Shown here: one piece after another, positions 34,308 to 42,828 of the stretch
How positions within the stretch are numbered: the first letter of the stretch is position 1
Layout of the letters: each line of letters begins with the position of its first letter
From: Micromonospora citrea
GTDB taxonomy: Bacteria; Actinomycetota; Actinomycetes; Mycobacteriales; Micromonosporaceae
DNA length: 64,000 nucleotides
Assembly: GCF_900090315.1 (NCBI RefSeq)
Contig: NZ_FMHZ01000002.1
Location: 5,116,501-5,180,500 of the forward strand
Reading direction: 5' to 3'
Position numbers and translations under genes: made by a program
Notes under the pieces: model-generated
Seen by the model: the letters and a program-made list of their open reading frames with translations, nothing else
The model's database searches: none
What the model was told of the DNA's origin: nothing

Positions 34308-34340
34308 GAGGGGCCCGCGCTCGGCGAGCGCGGGCCCCTC
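34308..34340. terminator. Bidirectional terminator at the end of the fatty acid operon
   Basis: Perfect 15-bp stem (34308-34322 with 34326-34340) and 3-nt loop, between the convergent small gene and accD. Confidence 0.85.
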
Positions 34341-34354
34341 GACGGTACGTGCGG

Positions 34355-35779
34355 CTACAGCGGGATGTTGCCGTGCGCGCCCCGGGCCGCCGGTGCGGCG
34401 GCGAGCGCCTCGGCGATCCGGCGACGGGTCTCCGCCGGCGTGATCACGTCGTCCACCACGCCGATCTCCAGGGCGCGGTTGACGCCGCCCGCGACGCGGG
34501 TCTGCTCCTCGATCAACTGGGCGCGCAGCGCCTCCCGCTCCTCGGCCGGTGCGGCGGCGAGCCTCCTGCGGTGCAGGATGTTCACCGCCGCGCTGGCGCC
34601 CATCACCGCGACCTCCGCGTTCGGCCAGGCGAACACGGCCGTCGCGCCCAGGGAGCGGGAGTTCATCGCGATGTACGCCCCACCGTAGGCCTTGCGGGTC
34701 ACCAGGGTCACCCGCGGCACCACCGCCTCGGCGAAGGCGTGCAGCAGCTTCGCGCCGCGGCGTACCACGCCGTCCCACTCCTGGCCGAGGCCGGGCAGGT
34801 AGCCGGGCACGTCGACGAGCACGATCAGCGGCACGCCGAGGGAGTCGCACATCCGCACGAACCGGGCCGCCTTCTCGGCGCTGGAGGCGTCCAGGCAGCC
34901 GCCCAGGCGCAGCGGGTTGTTGGCGATCACCCCGACCGTACGGCCGGCGAAGCGGCCCAGCGTGGTCACCACGTTCGGCGCCCACTTGGCGTGCAGCTCC
35001 ACCCCGGGGGCGTCCAGCAGCGCCTTGACCACCGGCTTGACGTCGTAGGCCCGGTTGGGCTCGGCGGGCATCTTCGCGGTCAGGTCGTGCCCGCCGTCGC
35101 CGTCGGTCACGTCGTCCGGGGAGAGCCTGCCCTGCCGGCCGAGCAGCGCGGCGAGCCGCCGGGACTCGGCCAGGGCCGACTCGTCGTCGGAGCAGGTCAC
35201 GTGGACCACGCCGGAGCGGCGGCCGTGCGGCTCCGGCCCGCCCAGCCGCTCCATGTCCACCTGCTCGCCGGTGACGCTGCGCACCACCTCCGGGCCGGTG
35301 ACGAAGATCCGGCCCGCCCCGCTCATCACCACGATGTCGGTCAGCGCCGGCCCGTACGCCGCGCCGCCGGCCGCCGGGCCCAGCACCACCGAGATCTGCG
35401 GCACCCGCCCCGACGCGCGCACCATCGCGGCGAACACCTGGCCCACCGCGTCGAGGGCCACCACGCCCTCGGCCAGCCGGGCGCCGCCGGAGTGCCACAG
35501 GCCCAGCACCGGCACCCGCTCCCGCACGGCGGTGTCGATGGCGTCGACGACGTGCCGGCACCCCTCGGTGCCCATCGCCCCGCCCATCCTGGTGGCGTCG
35601 GTGGCGTACGCGATCGTCGGCGTGCCGTCGATCTCGCCCCGCGCCCACAGGACGCCGGACGTGTCCCGCGGCGCCATCAACCGCAGCGAACCGGCGTCGA
35701 ACAGGCCCCGCAGCCGCGACTCCGGATCTCGGTAGTCCACGGCGGATGATGTGTCCACGCCAACGGCGGTGGTGGTCAC
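34355..35779 (-). CDS. accD: Acyl-CoA carboxylase carboxyltransferase (beta) subunit
   Basis: 474 aa. Transfers carboxyl from biotin to acetyl- or propionyl-CoA, making malonyl/methylmalonyl-CoA for fatty acid synthesis. Crotonase-type double domain: N-half GGAMGTEGCRHVVDAI and GLWHSGGARLAEG; C-half NNPLRLGGCLD and DVPGYLPGLGQEWDGVVRRGAKLLHA with AYGGAYIAMNSRSLGA. Last gene of the fabD-fabH-acpP-fabF-accD operon, 22 nt after fabF, like accD6 in mycobacteria. GTG 35779 follows GGAGG; a TTG 12 nt further up is less likely. Confidence 0.93.
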   Translation of the reverse strand: MTTTAVGVDTSSAVDYRDPESRLRGLFDAGSLRLMAPRDTSGVLWARGEIDGTPTIAYATDATRMGGAMGTEGCRHVVDAIDTAVRERVPVLGLWHSGGARLAEGVVALDAVGQVFAAMVRASGRVPQISVVLGPAAGGAAYGPALTDIVVMSGAGRIFVTGPEVVRSVTGEQVDMERLGGPEPHGRRSGVVHVTCSDDESALAESRRLAALLGRQGRLSPDDVTDGDGGHDLTAKMPAEPNRAYDVKPVVKALLDAPGVELHAKWAPNVVTTLGRFAGRTVGVIANNPLRLGGCLDASSAEKAARFVRMCDSLGVPLIVLVDVPGYLPGLGQEWDGVVRRGAKLLHAFAEAVVPRVTLVTRKAYGGAYIAMNSRSLGATAVFAWPNAEVAVMGASAAVNILHRRRLAAAPAEEREALRAQLIEEQTRVAGGVNRALEIGVVDDVITPAETRRRIAEALAAAPAARGAHGNIPL

Positions 35780-35801
35780 GTGAGCCTCCAAGGCTGTGGT
35801 C

Positions 35802-37028
35802 TCAGGCCCGCGTGAAGACGAGAGCCACGTTGTGCCCGCCGAAGCCGAAGGAGTTGTTCAGCGCGGCGGGGATGTCCATGTGGCGCGCCTTGTTGGCGGC
35901 CACGTCCAGGGTCAGGCCGTCGTCCGGCTCGTCGAGGTTGATCGTCGGGGGGACGACGCCGTCGCGGATCGCCAGGATGGTGGCGATCGACTCCAGCGCG
36001 CCCGCCGCGCCCAGCAGGTGCCCGGACATCGACTTGGTGGAGGAGAGCACCGGGTGGTCGCCGAGCGCCTCGTGCAGCGCCTTGATCTCCGCGATGTCGC
36101 CGACCGGGGTCGACGTGGCGTGCGCGTTGACGTGCGTGATGTCGGTCCGGGCGACGTCCGCGTCGGCGATCGCCTTGGCGATGGCCCGGATCGCGCCCGC
36201 CCCCTCCGGGTGCGGCTGCACGATGTCGTAGCCGTCGCTGGTGATGCCGGCGCCGGCCAGCCGGGCGTAGACCCGGGCGCCCCGCGCGGCGGCGTGCTCG
36301 GCGCGCTCCAGCACCAGCACGCCCGCGCCCTCGCCGAGCACGAAGCCGTCGCGGCCCTTGTCCCACGGCCGGGAGGCCCGCTCCGGCTCGTCGTTGCGGG
36401 TCGACATCGCCCGCATCGAGCTGAAGCCGGCGATCGGCAGCGGGTGGATGACCGCCTCGGTGCCGCCGGCCACCACCACGTCCGCGCGGCCGGCCCGGAT
36501 CATGTCCAGGCCGAGCGCGATCGCCTCGGCGCCGGTCGCGCAGGCGCTGGCCACCGAGTGCACCCCCGCCCGCGCGCCGAGCTCCAGGCCCACCCAGGCG
36601 GCGGGGCCGTTCGGCATCAGCATCGGGATGGTGTGCGGGGAGACCCGGCGCGGCCCGGACGCCTCCAGGACGTCGTCCTGGGCGAGCAGGGTCAGGGCGC
36701 CGCCGATGCCCGAGCCGACGCTGACGCCCAGCCGGTCCGGGTCCAGCCCGGAGTCGGCCAGGCCGGCGTCCGCCCAGGCCTGCTGCGCCGCGATGATGGC
36801 GATCGCCTCGGAGCGGTCCAGCCGGCGCAGCTTGACCCTGTCGAGCAGGCCGGTCGGATCGACCGCGAGCTGGGCGGCGATCCGGACCGGCAACTGCTCC
36901 GCCCACTCCTGGGTGAGCGTGCTCACCCCGGAGCGGCCGGCGACCATGGCGTCCCAGGTCGACGCGACGTCCCCGCCCAGTGGGGTGGTCGCGCCGAGCC
37001 CGGTGACGACGACGTCGGTGTGCGTCAT
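35802..37028 (-). CDS. fabF: 3-oxoacyl-ACP synthase II
   Basis: 408 aa condensing enzyme extending acyl-ACP with malonyl-ACP. Catalytic triad visible: Cys163 (SACATGAE), His303 (NAHATSTPVGD), His337 (STKSMSGHLLGAAG, with Lys332). C-terminal NNSFGFGGHN is the family signature. ATG 37028 lies 2 nt after the acpP stop, so the pair is tightly coupled. Confidence 0.97.
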   Translation of the reverse strand: MTHTDVVVTGLGATTPLGGDVASTWDAMVAGRSGVSTLTQEWAEQLPVRIAAQLAVDPTGLLDRVKLRRLDRSEAIAIIAAQQAWADAGLADSGLDPDRLGVSVGSGIGGALTLLAQDDVLEASGPRRVSPHTIPMLMPNGPAAWVGLELGARAGVHSVASACATGAEAIALGLDMIRAGRADVVVAGGTEAVIHPLPIAGFSSMRAMSTRNDEPERASRPWDKGRDGFVLGEGAGVLVLERAEHAAARGARVYARLAGAGITSDGYDIVQPHPEGAGAIRAIAKAIADADVARTDITHVNAHATSTPVGDIAEIKALHEALGDHPVLSSTKSMSGHLLGAAGALESIATILAIRDGVVPPTINLDEPDDGLTLDVAANKARHMDIPAALNNSFGFGGHNVALVFTRA

Positions 37029-37030
37029 GA

Positions 37031-37270
37031 TCAGGACTGCGCCTCGATGTAGCTGACGGCGTCCCCGACGGTCTTCAGGTTCTGCACCTCGTTGTCCGGG
37101 ATCTTGACGCCGAACTTCTCCTCGGCCGCCACCACGACCTCCACCATGGAGAGCGAGTCGACGTCCAGGTCGTCGGTGAAGGACTTCCCCTCGGCCACGT
37201 CGTCCGGGTTCACCCCGGCAACCTCTTCGAGGATCTCGGCGAGGCCGGCGGTGATCTCGTCACGGGTCAT
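37031..37270 (-). CDS. acpP: Acyl carrier protein
   Basis: 79 aa, acidic. Carries acyl chains on 4'-phosphopantetheine at Ser39 in DLDVDSLSMVEV. Normal length and helix pattern. Separated from fabH by 83 nt that hold two hairpins, which may let acpP be made at a higher level than its neighbours. Confidence 0.97.
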   Translation of the reverse strand: MTRDEITAGLAEILEEVAGVNPDDVAEGKSFTDDLDVDSLSMVEVVVAAEEKFGVKIPDNEVQNLKTVGDAVSYIEAQS

Positions 37271-37301
37271 TGCGGTTGGGTTCCTCTCATCGGTTTCACT
37301 C

Positions 37302-37348
37302 GACGGCCGACGACGCCGGCCGTCACTCTCCGGCGCCGCGCGCCGGAG
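37302..37348 (-). promoter_or_regulatory. Tandem stem-loops between fabH and acpP
   Basis: Two perfect short hairpins, 37302-37309 with 37317-37324 (8 bp) and 37328-37336 with 37340-37348 (9 bp), fill the only sizeable gap of the operon. Candidate RNA-processing, stabilising or attenuating element. Confidence 0.5.
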
Positions 37349-37353
37349 GGGCT

Positions 37354-38298
37354 TCAGGGGCAGCGGACGACCTGACCGGCGTACGTCAGGCCGCCGCCGA
37401 AGCCGAAGAGCAGCACCGGGGCGCCGGAGGGCACCTCCCGCCGCTCGACCAGCTTGGACAGGGCCAGCGGCACGCTCGCCGCCGAGGTGTTGCCGGACTC
37501 GACGATGTCCTTCGCGATGATCGCGTCCGGGATGCCGAGCCGCTTCACGATGCCGTCGATGATCCGGGTGTTGGCCTGGTGCGGCACGAAGGCGGCCAGC
37601 TCCGACGGGTCCACCCCGGCGCGCTCGCACGCCTGCCGGGCCAGCGGCGCCAGCTCCGTGGTGGCCCAGCGGAAGACCGACTGCCCCTCCTGCTGGATGT
37701 ACGGCCGCCAGCCCTCGATGCGTACCGCGTCGCTCTTCTCCGGGGCCGAGCCCCACACCACCGGGCCGATGCCGGCGGGCTCGCCCTCGGCGGTGGCCGT
37801 CACCACGGCGGCGCCCGCGCCGTCGGCGAAGATGATGCAGGTGGAGCGGTCGGTCCAGTCGGTGATGTCGGAGAGCTTCTCCGCGCCGATCACCAGGGCG
37901 TTGCGCGAGGCGCCGGCCCGCACGGCGTGGTCCACGGTGCCCAGCGCGTAGGCGAAGCCGGAGCAGGCCGTGTTGATGTCGTACGCCCCGGGCGCGGTGA
38001 TGCCGAGCTTGGCGGCGACCCGGCAGGCCACGTTGGGGCTGCGGTCCACGGAGCTGCAGGTGGCGACCACGACCAGGTCGATGTCGGCGGCGGTGAGGCC
38101 GGAGTTGGCCAGCGCCTTGCCGGCGGCGGCGGCGGCCATGTCGGCGACCGACTCGCCGTCGGCGATCCGCCGGGTGACGATGCCGACCCGGTCGCGGATC
38201 CACTCGTCGCTGGTCTCCACCAGTTGGGCGATCTCGTCGTTGGTGACCACCCGGGAGGGCTGGTAGTGCCCCAGGGCGAGGATGCGGCTGCCGGTCAT
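37354..38298 (-). CDS. fabH: 3-oxoacyl-ACP synthase III
   Basis: 314 aa. Starts fatty acid synthesis by condensing an acyl-CoA primer with malonyl-ACP. Catalytic Cys112 (NTACSGF), His240 (VPHQANTRI) and Asn270 (ESGNTSAAS) are present, as is GFGGGLTYAG at the end. ATG overlaps the fabD stop (ATGA). In actinomycetes this enzyme accepts branched primers. Confidence 0.97.
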   Translation of the reverse strand: MTGSRILALGHYQPSRVVTNDEIAQLVETSDEWIRDRVGIVTRRIADGESVADMAAAAAGKALANSGLTAADIDLVVVATCSSVDRSPNVACRVAAKLGITAPGAYDINTACSGFAYALGTVDHAVRAGASRNALVIGAEKLSDITDWTDRSTCIIFADGAGAAVVTATAEGEPAGIGPVVWGSAPEKSDAVRIEGWRPYIQQEGQSVFRWATTELAPLARQACERAGVDPSELAAFVPHQANTRIIDGIVKRLGIPDAIIAKDIVESGNTSAASVPLALSKLVERREVPSGAPVLLFGFGGGLTYAGQVVRCP

Positions 38299-39464
38299 GC
38301 GTGACCTCCGATGCGGACGAGCGGTTGGCCCGGCGCGACCGGGTCGTCGTGGTGGGCGAGCCACTCGGTGAGCACCCCGCTGCCGTGCGCGGTCACCTCG
38401 ACCGGGCCCTGCCGGGTGGCGATGTGGCCGACGACCCGCCCGGCGTCGAGGGTGTCACCCTCGGCGAGGCCGGGCGCCGGCTCGAAGGTGCCGGCCGACG
38501 GGGACACCACCACGCGGAACTGCATGGTCGGCTCGTGGCTCGGCGCCATCCCGTGCCGGGCGACCAGGTCCCGCGCGGCGGGCAGGTCGTCCGGGGTGTT
38601 GAGGGTGACGATCTCCGGAAGGCCGCTCTCCTTGAGCTCCCGCTTGACCAGGCCCGCCAGGGTGCCCGCCGGGGGCAGCTCGATCACGCCGGTCACCCCG
38701 AGATCGGCCAGCGTGCGCATGCACAGGTCCCAGCGCACCGGCGCGGTCACCTGCCGGACCAGGCGCTGCAGCATGTCCCGCCCGTGGCCGACCGCGGCCC
38801 CGTCGAGGTTGGACAGCAGGATCCGGGTCGGGTCGGCGGGGGTGATCCCGGCGGCGACCGCGGCGAGCGCCGCCTCGGCGGGGGCCATGTACGGGGTGTG
38901 GAACGCGCCGGCCACCTTGAGGCGGATCACCCGGGCCTTCGCGGGCGGCTCGGCGGCGAGCTTGTCCAGCCCGGCCACCGCGCCGGCGGCGACGAACTGG
39001 CCGGCGCCGTTGCGGTTGGCCGGGTGCAGCCCGTGCGCGGCGATCGTGGCGAGCACCTCGTCCGGGTCGCCGCCCAGCACGGCGGCCATCCCGGTCGGCT
39101 CCAGCGCGCAGGCGGCGGCCATCTCCCGGCCGCGTACGCCGGCGAGGGTGATCGCCGCCTCCGCCGGGAGCACCCCGGCGAGCGCGGCGGCACCCAGCTC
39201 GCCGACGCTGTGGCCGGCGGTGACGGTGACGTCGTACATGGGCAGGTGCTCGGCGGCGAGCAGCGCCGCCGCGACCAGCAGTGGCTGGGTGCGGGCGGTG
39301 TCCTTGATCTCGTCGGCGTCGGCCGCGGTGCCGAGGTGCACCAGGTCGACTCCGGCCAGTGCCGACCACCAGCGCAGGCGCGCCTCGGCGCCGGTCAGGT
39401 CGAGCCAGGGAGTCAGGAAGCCGGGTTTCTGGGAACCCTGGCCGGGAGAGAGTACGGCGAGCAC
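38295..39464 (-). CDS. fabD: Malonyl-CoA:ACP transacylase with extra C-terminal biotinyl/lipoyl-like domain
   Basis: 389 aa, longer than the usual ~310. Residues 1-310 are the transacylase: GQGSQKPG, Ser86 (GHSVGE), His189 (GAFHTPYM). The last ~70 residues read like a biotinyl/lipoyl-attachment fold: SAGTFEPAPGLAEGDTLDAG, then HGSGVLTEWLAHHDDPVAPG and QPLVRIGG. The swinging-arm Lys (normally in MKM or DKA) is missing, replaced by AHGSG, so it cannot be biotinylated. The domain might dock carboxylase or ACP. GTG 39464 is first in the operon, below the FasR-like site. Confidence 0.93.
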   Translation of the reverse strand: MLAVLSPGQGSQKPGFLTPWLDLTGAEARLRWWSALAGVDLVHLGTAADADEIKDTARTQPLLVAAALLAAEHLPMYDVTVTAGHSVGELGAAALAGVLPAEAAITLAGVRGREMAAACALEPTGMAAVLGGDPDEVLATIAAHGLHPANRNGAGQFVAAGAVAGLDKLAAEPPAKARVIRLKVAGAFHTPYMAPAEAALAAVAAGITPADPTRILLSNLDGAAVGHGRDMLQRLVRQVTAPVRWDLCMRTLADLGVTGVIELPPAGTLAGLVKRELKESGLPEIVTLNTPDDLPAARDLVARHGMAPSHEPTMQFRVVVSPSAGTFEPAPGLAEGDTLDAGRVVGHIATRQGPVEVTAHGSGVLTEWLAHHDDPVAPGQPLVRIGGHA

Positions 39465-39529
39465 GCCTATGACTCTCCCGGATACGCGCGGGTAGCGCTG
39501 TGCGGCGCCCGACCAAACCGCACTAGGAC

Positions 39530-39550
39530 CTTTGGAGGGTTCCTACAAAG
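39530..39550. promoter_or_regulatory. Predicted FasR operator before fabD
   Basis: 21-bp symmetric site with the pattern CTTTGnAGG-N3-CCTnCAAAG and no mismatch in the eight paired positions per arm. It overlaps the last codons of fasR and lies 65 nt upstream of fabD. FasR of Streptomyces coelicolor is known to bind the fabDHPF promoter; the assignment of this dyad to FasR is inference. Confidence 0.65.
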
Positions 39551-40799
39551 ATCGGCGGTGATCGTCACCTGACTGTGATGTTTTCCGGGCGGCTGGGGCC
39601 ATTGTCTGGGTTGGGACCACCGGGACCACCGGGTCGAGCCGGCCGACGGTGAGCGCGACCTGGAGCGCGAACGCGTCCCGCGCGGCGAGCGGCGAGAAGC
39701 CGGTCACGTCCGCGACCCGCCGCAGCCGGTAGCGCACCGTGTTCGGGTGCACGAAGAGGGCGCGCGCGGCGCTCTCCAGCGTGCCGCCGGCCGCGAAGAA
39801 CGCGTCCAGGGTCTCCAGCAGCTCCCCGCCGGCCCGCACGAGCGCGGCGTATACGTCGTGCCGCAGCCGCCGGCGCGCCTCCGCGTCACCGGCCAGCGCC
39901 CGTTCGGGCAGCAGGTCGCCCGCCGGCACCGGCCGGGGCGCGGTCGGCCAGGCGGGCGCGGCGCGGAAGCCGGCGAGCGCCGCCCGCGCCGACTCGGTCG
40001 CCTCGTCGAGGCTCGGCACGGCCGGGCCCACCACCACCGGCCCGTCCCCGAACGCGCCGAGCAGCTTGCCGGTGGCCGCGACCGGGTCGGCGGCGCCCCC
40101 GAGCACGATGACCAGTCGGTCGCCGTGCACCCCGCCGATCACCTCCGCGCCGATGCGCCGGGCCTGCCGGTGCACGGTGTGCAGCACGGCGGAGACCTCG
40201 CCGCCGGGGGAGCGGCCGACCGCCACCGCCACCGGCGGGGCGTCCGCCCAGCCGAGCGCCGCCGCCCGGCTGGCCAGCACGTCCGGCGAGTCGCCCCGCA
40301 GCAGCGCGTCCACCAGCAGCGCCTGCAACCGGGCGTCCCACGAGCCGCGGGACTCGGCGGCGCGGGCGTACACCCGGGCGGCGGCGAAGGCGATCTCCCG
40401 CGAGAACCGCAGCACCGCCTCACGCAGCTGCTGCTCCTCGCCGGGCGCGGCCAGGTGGGAGACCTGCTCCTCGACGACGTCGATCATCACCTTGATCAGC
40501 GCCACCGTCTGCTGGAGGCTGATCGAGCGGGCCAGCGCCTGCGGCGCGGTGGCGAAGACCTCGTCGGAGACCTCCTGGGTGCTGTCCGCCGTGCCGCCGC
40601 CGTCGCGCAGCCACTGCACCAGCGACCGGGCGCCGGCCTGGGCCACCAGCATCACCCACGAGCGGTGGTCGGCCGGCAGGTCGCGGAACCAGGGCAGGGT
40701 CTCGTCCATCCGGGCCACGCTGGCGGTGGCCAGCGCCCCCGCCGCCCGCTCGATCCGGCGCAGCGTGGCCGACAGCTCCGTACCGCCCGGTTCGCTCAC
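39543..40799 (-). CDS. fasR: FasR, PucR-type regulator of fatty acid synthesis
   Basis: 418 aa. An N-terminal helical sensor region (LPWFRDLPADHRSWVMLVAQAG) and a GGDEF-like PucR middle domain precede a C-terminal helix-turn-helix (LESAARALFVHPNTVRYRLRRV). It sits directly upstream of fabD in the same orientation, exactly as S. coelicolor FasR and the mycobacterial orthologue, which activate the operon in response to acyl-CoA/ACP supply. The GTG at 40799 is preferred to an in-frame ATG at 40862. The G-rich repeat upstream may influence it. Confidence 0.92.
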   Translation of the reverse strand: MSEPGGTELSATLRRIERAAGALATASVARMDETLPWFRDLPADHRSWVMLVAQAGARSLVQWLRDGGGTADSTQEVSDEVFATAPQALARSISLQQTVALIKVMIDVVEEQVSHLAAPGEEQQLREAVLRFSREIAFAAARVYARAAESRGSWDARLQALLVDALLRGDSPDVLASRAAALGWADAPPVAVAVGRSPGGEVSAVLHTVHRQARRIGAEVIGGVHGDRLVIVLGGAADPVAATGKLLGAFGDGPVVVGPAVPSLDEATESARAALAGFRAAPAWPTAPRPVPAGDLLPERALAGDAEARRRLRHDVYAALVRAGGELLETLDAFFAAGGTLESAARALFVHPNTVRYRLRRVADVTGFSPLAARDAFALQVALTVGRLDPVVPVVPTQTMAPAARKTSQSGDDHRRSL

Positions 40800-40873
40800 C
40801 GCTCCAGCCTGACACGTCCCGACCTGCGGCTTCCCGCCGGGCGGCGCCCCGTCGGCCGCCACCGGCCGCCGAC

Positions 40874-40949
40874 GGGGCCGGCCCGGTGGGCGGGGCGGGG
40901 CCGGCTCGGTGGGCGGGGGCGGGGGCGGGGCCGGCTCGGCGGGCGGGCC
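40874..40949 (+). repeat. G-rich imperfect tandem repeat with quadruplex motif
   Basis: Three imperfect 23-30 bp units resembling GGGGCCGGCTCGGTGGGCGG. The segment 40911-40930 consists of G runs of 3, 5, 5 and 4 separated by single C, a near-ideal G-quadruplex sequence on the plus strand. Lies between the response regulator stop and fasR start. Confidence 0.8.
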
Positions 40950-40952
40950 GGG

Positions 40953-41621
40953 TCAGGCCGGCGGGGGAGCGGGCAGGCCCAGCTCCTGGGCCAGGATGGC
41001 GGCCTGCACCCGGCTGCGCAGCTCCAGCTTGGCGAGGATCCGGCTGACGTGCGTCTTGGTGGTGCTCTCCGCCAGCGCCAGCCGGTCGGCGATCTGCTGG
41101 TTGGACAGCCCGAGCCCGAGGCAGGCCAGCACGTCGCGTTCCCGCGGGGTCAGCGCGTCCACCGCCGCCCGGGTCGCGCCGGAGGCGGCCGGCGCGGTCG
41201 CCGCGAACGCGGTGATCAGGCGGCGGGTCACCGCAGGGGCGATGAACCCCTCGCCCCGGGCGACCGTCCGCACCGCCGCCACCAGCCCCTCGGCGTCGGT
41301 GTCCTTCAGCACGAAGCCGGCCGCGCCGGCGCGCAGCGCCCCGAAGACGTACTCGTCGAGGTCGAAGGTGGTGAGCACCAGCACGTCGGCGAGCCGGTCG
41401 GCGACGATCTCCCGGGTGGCCGAGATGCCGTCCAGCCGGGGCATCCGCACGTCCACGACCGCCACGTCGGGGCGCAGCTCGCGGCAGAGCCGGACGGCCT
41501 CCACGCCGTCGTCGGCCTCGCCCACCACGGCCACGCCGGGCGCGCCGGCCAGGATCAGCGCCAGCCCCGCCCGCACCGCCGGCTGGTCGTCGGCGAGCAG
41601 CACCCGGATCACGTCGGCCAT
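40953..41621 (-). CDS. NarL/LuxR-family response regulator
   Basis: 222 aa. Receiver domain with acidic pocket (LLADDQ), phosphoacceptor Asp57 (VVDVRMPRLDG) and Lys in GFVLKDTD. The C-terminal LuxR helix-turn-helix is LTPRERDVLACLG, then IADRLALAESTTKTHVSRIL. It is cotranscribed 16 nt after the sensor kinase. Targets unknown. Confidence 0.95.
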   Translation of the reverse strand: MADVIRVLLADDQPAVRAGLALILAGAPGVAVVGEADDGVEAVRLCRELRPDVAVVDVRMPRLDGISATREIVADRLADVLVLTTFDLDEYVFGALRAGAAGFVLKDTDAEGLVAAVRTVARGEGFIAPAVTRRLITAFAATAPAASGATRAAVDALTPRERDVLACLGLGLSNQQIADRLALAESTTKTHVSRILAKLELRSRVQAAILAQELGLPAPPPA

Positions 41622-41637
41622 GCCACGTCCCGTCCCC

Positions 41638-42828
41638 TCACTGAGCCGCCCCCGTCGGCAGCTCCACCCGTACCCGCCAGCGGCCCCGCGCCGGTCCGGC
41701 CGAGAACCGGCCGTCGAGCAGCACCGCCCGTTCCCGCATCCCGATCAGGCCGGCGCCCGCGCCGGTCGGCGCGCCACCGGCGGCGCCGACCGGGTTGTCC
41801 ACGTCCACCACCACCCCCGTCGGCTCGTACGCGACCAGCAGGTCTGCCTCGCCGGCGCCGTGCTTGAGCGCGTTGGTCAGCGACTCCTGCACGATCCGGT
41901 ACGCGGCCAGGTCCACGCCGACCGGCAGGGGGCGGGGCTCGCCGCGCCGGGTCACCCGGACCGCCAGCCCGGCCGCGCGGGCCCGGTCGACCAGCCCGTC
42001 CACCTCGCTCAGCCGCGCCCGGGTCGACTCGTCCGTGGCGTCCACGGCCCGCCCGGGCTCCGCCGGCTCCCGGAGCAGGCCGATCATCTGCCGCATCTCG
42101 GCCAGCCCCTGCACGCTGTTCTCCCGGATCACCCGCAGCGCCGACCGGACCTGGGCCGGGTCGAGGCCCGGCACGGAGAGCGCGGCAGTGGCGTGGATGG
42201 CCACCGCGCTCAGGTGGTTGGCGATCACGTCGTGCAGCTCCCGGGCCATCCGGGCCCGTTCCGCGCTCACCGCCTGCCGCCGGTCCAGCTCCACCAGCCG
42301 GGCCGTCTGCTCGGCCCGGGCCCGCTCCGCCGCCGCCTGGTCCCGGTACTGCCGCACGCTGATCCCGGTGAGCACCGGCAGCACCCCGGCCAGCACCACC
42401 GGCGCCCCGAAGCCGACGCCCCGCCAGTCGCCGACCACCAGCACCCCCACCGCCGTGGCGAGCACGCTCAACCCGACCATGACCCGCAGCAGCCAGCGCC
42501 AGGTCCGCGCCGAACCGAACACGCACGCGTCGTAGAGCACCTGCGTGTAGACGAGGACCGTGGCCAGCGAGCCGCCCATCGCGAGGTCGGCGACCACCGC
42601 CACCGTGCCGAGCGTCAGGCTGGTCCGGGTGGCCACCCGGCGCAGGCCCACCGCCACGCAGGTCACCAGCAGCGGCAGCAGGAACAGCGGCTCGGGCACC
42701 GTCGGTTGCCAGGACAGCTGCGGCTGCGTGCCCAGGCCGTACATGACCCCGCCGCCGGCCAGGGACGCGGCGGCGAGCAGCAGGTCCCGGCCGGCCGTGC
42801 CGGGCCCGAGCCACGTCGGCGCTCGCAT
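41638..42828 (-). CDS. Sensor histidine kinase (HisKA_3 type)
   Basis: 396 aa. About four or five transmembrane helices in the first 170 residues (LLLAAASLAGGGVMYGLG and following) with no large extracellular loop, so it probably senses a membrane-level signal. DHp motif AERARMARELHDVIANHLSAV has the phosphoacceptor His; the ATPase domain includes IVQESLTNALKHGAG and GLIGMRERAVLLDG. Partner of the response regulator downstream. ATG 42846 is an alternative start six codons up. Confidence 0.93.
   Translation of the reverse strand: MRAPTWLGPGTAGRDLLLAAASLAGGGVMYGLGTQPQLSWQPTVPEPLFLLPLLVTCVAVGLRRVATRTSLTLGTVAVVADLAMGGSLATVLVYTQVLYDACVFGSARTWRWLLRVMVGLSVLATAVGVLVVGDWRGVGFGAPVVLAGVLPVLTGISVRQYRDQAAAERARAEQTARLVELDRRQAVSAERARMARELHDVIANHLSAVAIHATAALSVPGLDPAQVRSALRVIRENSVQGLAEMRQMIGLLREPAEPGRAVDATDESTRARLSEVDGLVDRARAAGLAVRVTRRGEPRPLPVGVDLAAYRIVQESLTNALKHGAGEADLLVAYEPTGVVVDVDNPVGAAGGAPTGAGAGLIGMRERAVLLDGRFSAGPARGRWRVRVELPTGAAQ

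Noticed and set aside
40874..40949. CRISPR-like array
   Set aside because: Units are imperfect, adjacent and without spacers; it is a G-rich minisatellite.
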